Below, piece after piece: positions 1 to 13,073 of a stretch of DNA of 64,000 bases; within the stretch, counting starts at the first letter, position 1, and each line of letters begins with the position of its first letter. The DNA comes from Gossypium raimondii (lineage: Eukaryota > Streptophyta > Magnoliopsida > Malvales > Malvaceae). The notes beneath the pieces were generated by a model. The model worked only from the letters and a program-made list of their open reading frames with translations. It was not told the DNA's origin and did no database searches. The position numbers were made by a program, and so were the translations under genes. The stretch spans positions 7,192,001 through 7,256,000 of the forward strand of contig NC_068569.1 of NCBI RefSeq assembly GCF_025698545.1. The letters are read 5' to 3'.

Positions 1-1640
1 TTACACACGAGATAAATTTTCCAACATCCCATCTTCAAAAAAGAGTGAGCAAATTTTCTCTAAATTTCTTGTGCATTAATTTGAAAGATCAAACTTGTAA
101 GATCCAAACAATTTCAAGGAACCGATAGATTCAAATACGCTTCTGCATCTAATTTTGTTCTTAAATTATTCTTGATAATTTTACATGACAGATATTGATT
201 TATTAAATTTTGTATTCAAATAACATTTGTATACTAATATAAAGAATGCAAAGGCATATAACTTCTCCTGGCAACATAATCTACAGGTATATATATGATT
301 TTCAAACATTATACTTTCCTTACTGTTGTAGAGTTGTAGAGTGTTGAAGTTTCATTATTATTTTAAAATAATGTTTAATTCATGTGACATAAAACAATTT
401 TACCAATGTATTTTAGTTTTAGTATAATAACAAAATTATATGATAATTTTTATATGCAAACAAAAGTTTCACTTAATTTTTAAAATATGTGCTAATCGAG
501 TATTAATTGATTAGCATTAATATTGTTATCTTTTAACTTTTATTGAATAATTTCTTTTAACTCTATAATTATCACTCTACACTGTATTATTTGAGATATT
601 CAAGAGATTTTTTATTCTTCTCCGCTCCAATCTTCTCTTACTTTTGAGGGTACATTTGTTATTACATAAATAATCAAATACTCTCGTTGCACTTGTAACG
701 CATCAATCATTTTACTTTTTTAACATATTTTTATCGATAGGTTCTAATACATCGTAATATTTCTCTTTCACGAACATCTTGAAATAAAAAGTCAACAACT
801 TCAACATTAATTGCACCCTCATTTAATTTAAGATTATTCATCAATTGTTCTAACTCTCACTTGTCTTTTCCCTAAACTATTACTTTATCATGACCAGCAA
901 CTTAGAGAATCTCAATTTGTTAAGAGTTAGATTTGGTCCATTTAATAAACATAATTTAATTCTCATAACAAAAATAATAATAAAATTTTCATCAATACGA
1001 TAAAGATCATGGGATAATTGGATTTGAACGTATGTTATTTAGATGCCAAATAAGAGCTCTACCCTCTCTCCCTATTTTAAACAAGTATTAGCTAATAACA
1101 TATAAAGTAAAAACATCTCTTCTATTCCTCTTAATTTTGACATTTTAAAAATTGGTCGTTTTAGTTTGAGTTTTAAGAAAATTCAGTAAATTTAGCCCTT
1201 AATGTTTACAGAGTTATAACTAAAATGATAAATTTTATAAACATTGAGGGCTAATTTTGTTGAATTTTCTATATTTACGACGAAATTGATAAAATATACA
1301 AACATTAGAGGGTTAAATTTGTTATTAGGTCAATGAAAAAGTCCAGGTCAGCTTTCTGTTCCCGGCAACTAATAACAGGAGAGTGACAAAAATATTTAAT
1401 TTCGAAAAGTCGAGTGATTAAATCGAAAAAAGTAATAGTTGAGTAACCAAAATAGAACCCAAAGGCATAGTTGACTGACTACTTTTACAATTTACCCAAA
1501 ATTATAAGAAAAATTACCAGCGAAAGCGAGGCCATGAAAACTTATGCTGAAATGAAACCAACTGTATAGTTCCAAAAGCATTAAAAATGTGAAAACATAA
1601 AATAAAGAAAAAAAAAATAAAAACCAGAAACTGAGAGACA
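1..1640. other. AT-rich intergenic DNA with repeat remnants
   Basis: I see no supportable gene here. The sequence is very AT-rich. Around 1120-1330 two stretches are roughly inverted copies of each other (phrases like 'agcccttaatgtttac' and 'aaacattgagggct'), which looks like the remnant of a small foldback repeat. A second repeat-like block follows to about 1500. The last 300 bases before the rhomboid start codon are probably its leader and promoter, but no clear TATA box was identified. Confidence 0.5.
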
Positions 1641-1940
1641 GAAATGAAGAGGTAGAGAGAATCCGTGTCATGTCAGAAAACCAAGGAACCCTTTGGGGAA
1701 AGAAAAAAAAGCAGAATCATTCAAATTCCAACAATACTAAAACAACATTTAAACATTGGGAAGTCGCGTTATGTTTGTTTGCTTTTGCTTTCTCTTTGGT
1801 TCATCCTTTAACTAAAAACCAAATACAAGTATCCCAAAATAGTGAAAAAGAAAATTCCCATATGTTTTTTGTTTGTTTGTTTGTAGTGAAATAAATTAAA
1901 AAAAAAAGGTTCTTCGTTTCCTTCTTGGAGGTGTTTTTGA

Positions 1941-4900
1941 ATGGGAATGGATTCTAGGATCGAAATCAAGGTGACGAATCCAAAGAAAGTAGACAATGTG
2001 GTGCATCCGGTGGGACAAGGGCATGCCACATCAGCATCATCACCACCACAGCCATCCGCATCGTCTCCGCCGACTGATGGGCGGGGGAGGCAGCAGCAGC
2101 AGGTGCTGGAGGAGGGTCTGAGGCACAGCCGCGGGCGAGGACGGCAAGGTCGAGGGTTGATTGATTATATGCCGTTCAAAAATTGGGTGCCTTGGCTGAT
2201 CCCAGGCTTTGTAATAGCTAACGTAGTCGTTTTCCTAATCTCCATGTTTATTAACAACTGCCCCAAGAACTCGTCTTCTTGTGTGGGTCGGTTCTTGGGA
2301 AGGTTCTCTTTTCAGCCAATGAAAGAGAACCCTCTCCTTGGCCCTTCAGCTGATACGTAAGTCAAATTATAAGCTTTTTAGGGAATCTCTGTTTTTTTTT
2401 TTGGGGGGGGGGATTGTGCAAAAATTCAATCTTTGTGGTTTAAAGGTTGATATGTAGCAGATGAAAATCATGATCATATGATGGGAATACGTAAAGATAA
2501 CTAATGTAAAAGCCGTTTTTCGGAAATGAACATTAATTCAGCTTCTAGAGAATGATTTTGGGGGAAATTTGAATTAATAAACAGAACAGTTTGGATTTTT
2601 GGGACTGCCTTAATCGGTCTGTCAATTCTAAAATAGGTAGAGCTGGATTTATACAGATTAATATATGAAATCTATGGTCAGTCATGATATATTATAATCT
2701 ACTTTTAGAATGAAATTTCTGATCAGTTTTTACAATTTTCTGCTTTAGCTATCATCTTGAAAGGTCATATAGTAAACAAATTATTTTACAGGATAATCTC
2801 TTTGAAGCTGTTGACTATATATATGTAGGCTACTTTAGCTAGGAAAATAGATCTCTATGATTATTATAAGTTCATTATTGACTTGTCCTAATATGCTTTT
2901 TCTTTCTTTTTTTCCTTCTTCAGATTAGAGAAAATGGGTGCCCTGGATGTAATCAAAGTTGTCCATAAACATCAGGCATGGCGTTTGATTTCTTGTATAT
3001 GGTTGCATGCCGGTGTTTTCCACATACTTGCCAATATGTTGAGTCTCCTATTCATTGGAATTCGGCTCGAGCAAGAATTTGGATTTGGTATGCATATTGT
3101 TCCAGCTTAAACTTTGTCCTGTTGATAACATCGACCTTTATGACATTTTCTGAACTAAATACACCCTCATATCATGTAACCATTCTTTACAAAATCGAGA
3201 CTCTGGTAGATTTCTATGACTAAAATCGAGACTCTGGTAGATTTCTATGACTAACTTTCCTAGATCACGCACTAAACTGGTCATAATTTTAACTCATTTT
3301 CCTTGTATCCACATATGTCAGAACAATTTTCTTTTTTCTACTGTAGTATTTGTGTAGAACTGTTGAGTGGTCATATTAGGCCTTAGAAAATATCAGTACA
3401 TAGCTTTATTATCTTAATTTTTGCCAATTTCTGCATAGAGTTAATTAGCTTTGCGGTAAAATAAAACATGGCTAATCCCTTAAAATTTAATTCGACATAG
3501 TGATGACAATTACATACCTGTGTTTCCTCGTTATTGTTGTTAATTTCTGTGAGATCACAATGCAAAGTTTTAGAAATGAAGGATGTGAATGAAGAAACTT
3601 AGATTACAAACACAATGCATTCTACATTGCTGCCAAGTGGTTGAAGGAACTTTCTGCACTTGGTTGATAAAGGTCACATTGTTTTGCAATGTGCTATGCT
3701 TTCTAAATGCCCTTTCCTTCTTCGGAAATCAGCATTGTTGTAGGATAATGGTTAGATAAGGATGGAAAAAGCTCTGAACTTTCTTTGGGAAATGCTTGCA
3801 ATTTACCTACCGAAAAGTTGTTTCACTAGTTTGAAGGTATTTGATCCTAATTCCTCTTCAAAATCTTTCTGCAGTGAGAATCGGGTTACTTTATCTGTTT
3901 GCTGGTTTTGGTGGGAGTCTGATGTCAGCTCTTTTTATTCAAGCTGGCATATCTGTTGGTGCCTCTGGTGCACTTTTTGGTTTACTAGGTAGCATGCTTT
4001 CAGAACTCATCACAAACTGGACAATCTATGCAAATAAGGCGCGTAAGATTCCTGCTGTTATTTCATTCTTCAGAATCTGGTACATCCCTTAGCAAATTAT
4101 CTTACACTTTTGGTTGTCTTTCTGCAGTTGGCAGCGCTGTTGACTCTCATTTTTATTGTTGTAATTAATCTAGCTGTGGGACTCCTCCCACACGTGGATA
4201 ACTTTGCTCATATCGGGGGATTTATTTCCGGGTTTCTCCTTGGATTTGTGTTTCTAATCCGTCCCCAGTTTGGATACGTTAGCAAGAAACATATTCCTAC
4301 AGGATACATTGTAACTTCTAATAAACCTAAACACAAGCCATACCAGTACATCCTCTGGCTTGTCTCTATGATACTATTGGTTCTCGGGTAAGTACCTGGA
4401 AACCTTTGTTTTGAATTCAAGAAAGCTTGTATATGAAGTATATAATTACGCTATTCATAATCGAAATAGGCTATTGCTTTGTAAATGTACATGATTGATT
4501 TTTAAATCGATTCTTCTCCAAAACTACATGACGAACAATCACCTAGGGAAGACATTATTAATTGTTATGACTGACGAGTTAATGTGAATTCGGTATTACT
4601 AGGCATATACCTTAAACACCAGTTTCGTTATTTATTTTTCTTTTCTTTCTAGATTCACTTTCGGCCTTATCCTGCTCTTTCGAGGGGTTAATTTGAATGA
4701 TCAATGTTCTTGGTGTCATTATATGAGTTGTGTCCCGACCAAGTTATGGAGCTGCAAATCACAACAAGCGTATTGTGAGGTGAGTTGTGCTGCTCTCTTC
4801 GTTTACTTATTTCTTATCAGTTTAGTTTCTTAATTATTATTCCTTCTCGACCGGATTAAAGCAAAAGGTCTTAATAAAATGTTAAACAAGTGACTTGTTG

Positions 4901-5300
4901 AGATTCTTTATGAGGAAACACATTTTGATCTAACGCATGGGGAATCATCACATACACAATCAACTGCCATATTGAATGTGAAATATCACTTGATGCTGCC
5001 CTTTGACCTTTTTCTTTTCATCAAGGCACTCGCCATCCTTTACTAAGTTTAACTAATATTTTCTTGTTCATGATAAATTTTGCATATGGCCACGGCTCAA
5101 TGTTCATTGTTTCTATACCGTTATCGCTAGTTGAAATGCACGGTTTATCGATATATTCGGTAATTTTATTGCAGTCAATTGAATACCAGAATCAACTGAA
5201 CTTAACATGCATAAGCAATGGTAAAAGCAGCATCTACAATTTATCAGGTGAAAGCACTTCGCAGGTTCAACAGCTATGTACTAAACTCTGTAGTAGATGA
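1941..5300 (+). CDS. Rhomboid-like intramembrane serine protease
   Basis: Predicted multi-pass membrane protease of the rhomboid family, close to plant RBL1/2/3, which act in Golgi or endomembranes. Six exons: 1941-2356, 2924-3087, 3875-4038, 4128-4387, 4653-4779 and 5175-5300, giving about 418 residues. The first ~70 residues are a Pro/Ser/Gln/Arg-rich cytosolic tail. A first membrane segment then follows ([14 protein letters not shown]). Exon 2 carries the family motif [13 protein letters not shown]. The nucleophile is Ser224 in GASGALFG and the catalytic His is about 276 in NFAHIGGF, so the dyad is complete. The C-terminal tail is Cys-rich. The start is the first ATG of a long open frame. 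The third intron appears to begin with GC rather than GT; a GT donor at 4043 paired with an acceptor at 4134 also keeps frame but gives a protein one residue shorter than the family. Family assignment is firm; the exact paralogue is not. Confidence 0.93.
2392..2412 (+). repeat. T11-G10 homopolymer junction
   Basis: Within rhomboid intron 1 a run of 11 T is followed directly by 10 G. It is a simple-sequence tract and likely length-polymorphic. Confidence 0.9.
3191..3252 (+). repeat. Two identical 31-bp tandem copies
   Basis: The unit beginning aaaatcgagactctggtaga occurs at 3191-3221 and again at 3222-3252 with no visible difference. It lies in rhomboid intron 2. Identity suggests a recent slippage or duplication event. 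Confidence 0.95.
4039..4127 (+). other. Probable GC-AG intron in the rhomboid gene
   Basis: Joining AAG at 4038 to TTG at 4128 gives ...YANK-LAALLTL, which matches the length of plant rhomboids as I remember them. The donor is then AAG|GCGCGT. The alternative is canonical: donor GCGC|GTAAGA (4043) with acceptor GGCAG at 4134, giving ...YANKAPLLTL. Both keep the frame, so transcripts are needed to decide. Confidence 0.6.
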
Positions 5301-8300
5301 TGGATGCACAATCATGTATAGGATAAGATTTCTTTGTAGAAAAATATTTAAAGTTTCGATAGTTTTTGTTGAATACATTACAGGCTCATTTTTAATGCTC
5401 CATTTTAGACGAAATATTCTTCCAATGACCAAGTGCTATATATTTTCTTTTAGTACTCTTTAATCCCTATCATTTATCCATACCTTATGCTTCATAACCT
5501 TTGGGGAACCCTGGATTTGTTTATGATGATGAAATAGTAGGCAATATAGCTTTGATGTAAAGAAAAGTTAAACATTGTTCTGGGTCCGGGATGTGTACGC
5601 TTGTTGTTATATTCATATCCAACTCTCATCTAAATTCGAGAATCAATATTGTATTCAACTTGACAAGTACACAAACTCGAAGCTTTGCTGAGTTTGAATC
5701 TCGGCATCTGCAAGTTGGGGTCTCATGTGCAATTCTAACAAGTTTTGAGCTGTTTTCGAGCAGATTTGTCGAAATCGGACTGAATTTAAGTCTCGAGATC
5801 CAAACCCGATAATCTTTAGATCCTCCTCTCCATGTACTCGTGTTATAAAAATGTTAGTGAAAATTTGTTTAATGGGTTATTAAATACAGAAGTTATACCC
5901 ATCAGAATTGATGGTGAAGCTTTTAATGAAAGGATTCCATTACAAGAAAATAGATATGAAGAGCGTATTCAATAGCAGTTGAGCATTCTAATTCAAAGCT
6001 ATTTACAGCCACCGCCCATTGCTCCAAACTCACTTTAAAATTTGCATATGAATAGCTCAACACCATCCAAGCTGTTCCTCCAAATTTAAAACAGTTTTAT
6101 GTTTACACTTGGCAAAGAAAAGGTAGTGGTGGCCGTGATTTACTCCACACTTCTCTAACTCAATTGCAACTGTCCGATTTTGGTGGTTTTGGTCATTATT
6201 GTTTTATCCAACCCATAATTATTATCTCTGAAATTATAGTTAGTGTTTGAATTTCCCGTTTATAAAAATAATTATATTAAATTTAGAAGTTGGACTCTCC
6301 ATACCTTTTCCTTATATAATTTAGGAGAGGTAGGTTAAGTTAGTTAGGGTAGTTGCTCTTTACTAATCAATAGAAAAATCTACGACAACATTGCATTGTA
6401 AACAACAAAAAAAGGAGAGGAATAGTCCAAGTGGTCAATGATTAAGTACATACATATGCATGATGAAGGTATATATGGGAAGAAAGAAAAGATATGATGC
6501 CATTTTTTGCTTGCTTGTCAAACATTTAGAAAGCTTTATTATATATTCCCATGGGAGAGAGATTGCGTAAAGCTGAACACTATCCCCCTCAAAGCATGCA
6601 AAGTTTCATCCAAATAGATTGCATGATCTTGGGAGGAAAATAAAAGTATATGGCCCCTACACCCAACCAACGGTTTGACAAAGACCAAGCATGTGCTTTG
6701 ATGGACATCCCATGCATACCCGCTTTGGAAAACACTAATTATAACTTCATTTTAGTTCTTCAATCTTCTTCTTTTTTCGAAAAAAAAATTATGACATAAT
6801 TAGTTGTTTTGGGACATAAAACCAGATTAACAGTGAGATGTTTAAGTTGTCCCAAACGTAATCAATGGGTTTAAAATTTTACAATAAAATTAGAAATACA
6901 ACAAACATAACCCAGTAATGATATGATCGACTCTTTTAAGCTTTACCTTTAATCCATTAGGTATTCAAAGATCAAAACCCAAACTTGTTCTTAATCTCAA
7001 TTAATGAACTACGTATATTCCTTGTGTACATATAGAATATGAAAAAAGGTTTATATAAAAAAGCATGACTTTCCAAATTGAACATGTTTGCTTCATGTCT
7101 AAGACACATGCAAATGAATATATGATCATAATGTGCGAATGTGGCGAATTATATTCTCCATGATAGGCTATACAACCCAAGCTATATATGATGTCAATTC
7201 CTCAATATAAATGTATTTAGAAGGTTCTTGTGTCATAGGAACTAGATCAAATTAATCACTCTATTATTAAATAGATTAATTTAGTCCCTATATTATTAAA
7301 ATGAATAAAAAAAATCTAATTTGAAATAAAGTTAACCTTTACTGTATGAAAATATGTCAAAAATTAGTTTTTTTCAGTTGTACAGTAACTTTTGGACACC
7401 CGATATGTTGGAAATTAAAGGTGTTTGATGGTTGTGAAAATTAGACAAAAGAGATGAAGCATCGAAGAGTTTATTGCTACATGGAAAGATGTCATGTAGT
7501 GAAAGGACCATAGACAAGGATAGGTACTGTGGGGGCAAAACATTAGTTTGTCCCCTTGCGAAGTCTCCTACAGCCCACACATGTTAACGCCTTTGTTATC
7601 CATCTTTTCGTCGACATGCATTCTCAAGTATCTCACCTCCGCTTTGATGCAGCTTCATGGCCTTTCCTTGTTCCTTCAGCTCAGCTTTCTCATATATACG
7701 TGACAAAATGCATGTGATTTTTTAAAATTATCCCCTTCTTCCAATGCCCTTTTCAAGCCATCTTCTAAAGCATTGAAATTAATATTCCATGTGATTGCAC
7801 GTTATGCATAGTTGTAACATATTGGCTAAGATAAACATGAAAGTTCAAAAAACTCAAAATACAATTTTATTATTATACTAGTTTATAATTTTACATTTTT
7901 TAAATGATTAAATTAAAATTTAATGCATAATTTTTAATTTTAGAGGGAGCTAAGGTCGGCTGACCCTAAATGAAGGACCCAAAGCTTCTACTTTTGACCA
8001 ACAATACCCATGCCTCTTTGGCAATATTAACAATGTTATTTAAATTAGAAAAGAGTGTAGGACACATACATACATCTACTTATGTACTCGTAAAATGGAA
8101 AAGAGTACGGCAATCACAATTCTTCAAAATTTCTTTAATGGAATATATATATAGTAAATGATTTCAAAGTGTTATATAGGTTTTTTCTTCAAAGGGAATT
8201 TGAAATGTCAACATCTCTCTCTCTCTGTCTCTCTCTGTGCATTAAATACAGGAACATGAGTAAGGAACAATTCACCAAAACAAATGAAAGGGGAAGGATG

Positions 8301-9700
8301 AAGAGCTAGGGCCAAGGCATTGTTGTTGTTTAATTTGAATACGTGCACCGCAACTAATGCAAATGAATTCGAATTGGTCAAATGGCATTGCCACTAATTA
8401 ACCCAAGACCAAGGGCATATCCCAATTTCCAGCAGCAAAAGAATAAGAAAAAAAATTCGAAGTTATGAATCTGGAAATTGGAAATCAAAGTCAGCTAAAG
8501 TGGCATGTTCCCAATACTATATATCCAAAAGTCCCACCTAATCCATCGTGTTAGTTATGACTGTCTCCCATATGACTTAGAACACATGAAAGTAATTTTT
8601 ATGTAAACAATTTTAAAGGTCAATTTATATGTAGTAATGCCAAAACTAATTTGTTCATTTCCCACTCAACATATATGAAGTACGTACCAACCTCTGACCC
8701 TTTCCTCCTTCTTCTTCTTACCTTAATTATTTAATTAGTTAATATTAATTTGTACGGTCGAGACGTAAATTTCCAAATATTAGGTAGGATACCTTCGATG
8801 TTTTAAAACGTATGTACACACACAAAAAATCAATTATTAATAGACATGTATAGTTTTTATTTTGGGAACTTTCTCTATAAATTTTGACTTTGCGGAAGCG
8901 AATGAATCAAGAAAAACCCCATAGTGGGGATTAGTAAGTGAGAAGCACGCTCTAATCAGACGCAATGATGAACCCTAACATCAGGCGGGGTCTTGCTACT
9001 GTTCACGTCGAATCCCTACCATATTTACTCTACATTACGTGGAAAAGTATAATTGATCCACGTCAACGACGTAATTTTTGAAAAAATTGGATTTTTTGTG
9101 GCGCGCACATGGCTGGAAAATAAAAATAAAAAATAAAAAATAAAAGCGCAAGCCGACTGCAAGAGTCATGGGCTGGGATGTTGTCATGTTTGAGAAATGA
9201 CTCACCTCACCCCCCAAAAGCTGCACTTCACGCATCCCTTACTTTTCACCCAATTTCATTTGGCCTTACTGACTGTAATTCGTGTACTTGAAACGTGACA
9301 ATCTCACGATTCGATTGGTATTATAATATAAAAATAATAATTTAAAAACACAAATATATATATTATATATGTACGAACAAAACAAACGAAATTTTACATG
9401 CTAAAAGTAATTAATATTTCAATTTCTTTATAAATATTTATTATTTAAAGGAGTTGAAATAAAAGTCTATTTTACTTTTATTTTCCTTTCTATTTGTCAA
9501 AAGAAAACAATTTAAGTTTTGGTCAAAAACACTATGTTTGGGCTTTTTTTTCTTTTAGAAAGTTGAATTCACACGTTCTATTTTTTTTGTTATTACTATT
9601 ATTTGAATTTTAGAGATTTTTGTTTATACTACTCTTTCATATTCAAGATTATTATTAATATTCCAGAAAAAAATTATTTTTTTCTGTGATAGATAAAATA
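5301..9700. other. Gene-free AT-rich intergenic DNA
   Basis: The first few hundred bases are the likely 3' untranslated region and terminator of the rhomboid gene. Beyond that I find no open frame with recognisable protein similarity and no RNA gene. The only simple feature is a CT-rich microsatellite near 8213. The sequence around 7240-7350 resembles dispersed repeat phrases seen elsewhere in the window. Confidence 0.5.
8213..8238 (+). repeat. CT-rich microsatellite
   Basis: A run of CT dinucleotides interrupted by two TGT/GTC steps. No gene is nearby. Confidence 0.85.
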
Positions 9701-9709
9701 ACAAAATTA

Positions 9710-10000
9710 CATTAGGCTAATTATTCGAAAGTACTTCTCGCTTTGTCTTATTGTAGATTCTTAAAACTTCATTTGGAACAGCATCAATGATCTATGATCT
9801 TGATTTCCATGTTAAACCCAACTTAGTCAAATGATCTGCAACTATGTTGTCATTTTTAGGTATATACCTAATTCACCATTGTCCTTCAAATCTCAAACTG
9901 GTTAGACCCTAGTAAGTACTGTGATACTTAAATCCTCCAACTCATTATCAGTTAAGGCTTTAACCATATCTAGGTTATCAGAATGAATTGTGCCCGTTTA
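9710..10000 (-). mobile_element. LINE-type RNase H relic
   Basis: Read on the - strand, this stretch contains degenerate phrases of the RNase H domain found at the end of plant L1-like non-LTR elements: a 'DNLDMVKALTDNELED' block and a 'DAVPNEVLRIYNKTK' block, with the usual spacing. Only the end of the domain is visible and the frame is not continuous. No reverse transcriptase or target-site duplication was seen. It is an old fragment. Confidence 0.55.
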
Positions 10001-10985
10001 TAACTTAAAAAAGAAGAAGAAATTATTATTAAACATAGCAATATGATCAATTTTATACTATAAAAATTGCAGGCGAAGCTTTACACATTCTTCTTTTTAT
10101 TTTTTTTTATTGAAATAACACATTCTTTTTAATACTTAATCAAAATTACGTTTTCTAAAGTCATAAAAGTACATGACCATTTGAATTGCAAATTACAATA
10201 ATGACCAAGAATGTTTTAAGAAAGAATAATAATAATTAAGACATGTTGAGTGAATTGAGGTAACTTTCTATTCTCTTTTTTAGCAGACGGAAGGATGCCT
10301 AAAAATAATTAATAAATGGAATATTAACAAAATACAGTTGAAATTTGGCCATACTTCACTCTAGCTAATTTGTTCAATAAGCATTCCATCTTTGAAAATT
10401 TTAAAGCACCTTTATATCTAAAAGATTACCAATTTTTATATATACAATTGATATAAACTTGAATGTTCAAAAGCATTAATAATACTAATTTCAAGATAAT
10501 ATTTATTATTTTAATATGTTTTAAATAATTATTTAAAATTAGTTTTAATCTAAAGGAACATGAACCGACAAATGATCAAAATTACGTTGTGAAAAAGAAG
10601 AAGGTATTTTGAAACGTAATAAATTGCATGAGATTGACATTATCTCGTAGCTAACATGCACGTTGATTAGAAGGAAATAATAGGAATGAATTAATTAAAG
10701 GAAAAAGGAATTTATTGAAAAAAACTGATAGCACGGCATTGGGAGCAGGAATCAAGTGTGGGCGGGAGTGGCTCGAGATTTCGTGTAATATGGGCCGATG
10801 ATTGCGGGATTAAGTGGGTCCCACTCCATTCGTTGGATGCTTTGCTTTGCAATGTGTTTTCTAGTTGGGTTACATTAAATATTCCCTCTTTTTTTTAGTA
10901 ATCCGAATGGGTCCATCTCATACCCTCCAAATCTTTCTGTCGGGTTCTCAAATCACAGCCGTTCATCACGCTACTTCCTTTTCGT
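10001..10985. other. Intergenic DNA without recognisable genes
   Basis: AT-rich sequence with no supportable open frame. It forms part of the distal upstream region of the expansin gene. Confidence 0.5.
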
Positions 10986-10989
10986 ATTT

Positions 10990-11352
10990 TAGATAGGGTT
11001 ATTAGTTTATTTAGTATTTAATTTTTTTAAAAATTTTGGTATTTAAGTTTGATTTAATATTCAATTTGATATTCAATTTTTCAATTTGATACTTGAGAAT
11101 TTTTTCTAAATTAAACACTTAAATTTAGTTTTTATATTTAAATTGGTACTCGAGTGTTTTTTTTCTCAATTATCTACTTATATTTTTTAACGAGTATCTA
11201 TGTTAAATGTTCATTGAGCCATATGATGCCTTTTGATTTAGATACTAAATTTAACATTAAGGTCATTTAATTATCAAATTGAAACAAAAATTAATACTAA
11301 ATTAAACATTAAAATAAAACCCAAATAGCAAATAGCACATTAACCCTGGATA
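10990..11352. mobile_element. Foldback MITE-like element
   Basis: The left end (tagggttattagtttattta) and right end (aaatagcacattaaccctgga) are imperfect inverted copies, and the interior repeats phrases such as 'atttaatattcaatttgata' in both orientations. There is no coding capacity. The whole looks like a non-autonomous terminal-inverted-repeat element about 400 bp upstream of the expansin start. Target-site duplication is not clear. Confidence 0.55.
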
Positions 11353-11735
11353 GTATAATTAAATAAAACCTATTTCCTTATTTTACTTTTAAATCATAAA
11401 ATAAATAAACTTTAATTTTCATTATTTATAATAACTAATTATAAATAATAAAATATATCTATTTTTTAATACTACAAATTTTAAGTTTAGAAGAATAAAA
11501 ATTTGGCGTTACAGGAATTTTTATTTATATTTTTGCAAAAGCAACATTAATGATTTGTTTGAAATTTCCAAATAATGGACCCCTCTATCTTACCCTCCTT
11601 AGAGGCTTAGACCCTCTCTTTAAGTAGAGCCCCCCTCCCTCCATCTGCCTTAACTCTCTCAAGTCTCAGCCCTATCTTCCTTTTTGTTTATTAGGAAAAA
11701 AAGAGAACAGTTTGAGTAACTGGAGAAGGGAAAAA

Positions 11736-13073
11736 ATGGGTATTGCAGGTGCAGTGTGCATTATTGTGGGCCTTATCTCATCAATGTGGATGGCTGAGGC
11801 AAGAATTCCAGGAGTTTACTCCGGTGGGGCATGGCAAAATGCACATGCTACCTTCTACGGCGGCTCTGATGCCTCTGGCACCATGGGTATCTTCCTTTTT
11901 CAGCCCCTGTGTTTGCCTCATTTCTTCCCCATTTTCAGATTATGCTTTAAAAGTTTCTGTGTTCATTTTAGCTTTCAAAAAGCGAACCTACATTTATGGC
12001 TATAATGAAAAATCCAAATCCTCATTTCACATTTCCTACTTGAAAAAGACTTAAAAGCAGCAACTGAGCTACATTATGACCTTAATTTATCCACTAATTA
12101 TTTTTTAATAAATGATTTGCAGGAGGAGCTTGTGGATATGGAAACCTGTACAGCCAAGGTTACGGAGTTAACACGGCAGCCTTGAGCACAGCATTGTTCA
12201 ACAATGGGTTAAGCTGCGGTGCTTGCTTTGAGATAAAGTGCGCAAGTGATCCAAAATGGTGCCATTCAGGAAGCCCTTCCATCTTCATCACGGCAACCAA
12301 CTTTTGCCCCCCAAACTACGCTCTCCCAAACGACAATGGCGGCTGGTGCAACCCTCCTCGCTCTCACTTTGACCTCGCCATGCCCATGTTCCTTAAGATT
12401 GCTGAGTACCGTGCAGGAATCGTCCCCGTTTCGTACCGCCGGTATGTGCTCTGTTTCTTTTTTCTCTTGGACCTCACTGCATTTGTTTTATTTGTCAAAG
12501 TTAACTAATTTCATTAAACAACGCCATGCATACTGCAATACAACTAATTAATTCCAAACAAGACCAAATGTATGTTTTGACCATGAAATCACAAAAGACA
12601 GCAAGGTTCACAAAGCCCTAAGAGTCTAAGGCTCTTTTTCCCAACATTGAATAAATAAACTTGGTCTTGTCTTGTTGACTAAATGTGTGTTTCACACTTA
12701 CAGTCTGCTCCGCTTTTTATGCTAACATTGCTCTCTTTTTTTATATTTTAATAAATTACATAGGGTGCCATGCCGGAAGAGGGGAGGGATCAGGTTCACT
12801 ATCAACGGTTTCCGTTACTTCAACTTGGTTTTGATCTCGAACGTGGCGGGTGCAGGGGATCTTGTCAAGGTTAGCGTGAAAGGATCAAGGACTGGTTGGA
12901 TGAGCATGAGCCGAAACTGGGGTCAGAACTGGCAATCAAACGCTGTTCTTGTTGGTCAGTCACTCTCTTTCAGGGTCACAGGCAGTGACAGGCGCACTTC
13001 CACCTCTTGGAACATCGTTCCCGCCCATTGGCAGTTTGGTCAAACATTCACCGGCAAGAATTTCCGAGTTTGA
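11736..13073 (+). CDS. EXPA: Alpha-expansin
   Basis: Secreted cell-wall-loosening protein of the alpha-expansin family. It acts non-enzymatically on cellulose-hemicellulose contacts during wall extension. Three exons: 11736-11886, 12123-12441 and 12764-13073, giving 259 residues, the usual size. A signal peptide of about 22 residues ends at WMAEA. The mature N terminus [11 protein letters not shown] and HATFYGG follow. The GH45-like domain 1 shows its Cys pattern ([17 protein letters not shown]) and the family HFD motif in SHFDLAMP. Domain 2 (CBM63-like) shows [11 protein letters not shown] and conserved Trp residues. The two introns fall at the positions usual for EXPA genes, and all splice sites are GT-AG. 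The leader is short, and a TA-rich phrase near 11621 (ctttaagta) could serve as the core promoter but is weak evidence. Confidence 0.97.

Noticed and set aside
1012-1075. tRNA-like stretch on the - strand (ggtagagctc and cgttcaaatcc phrases)
   Set aside because: The acceptor, anticodon and T stems do not pair. At best it is a decayed tRNA or SINE remnant.
1670-1894. 74-codon open frame before the rhomboid gene
   Set aside because: Low-complexity composition and no family features. It lies in the probable promoter and leader.
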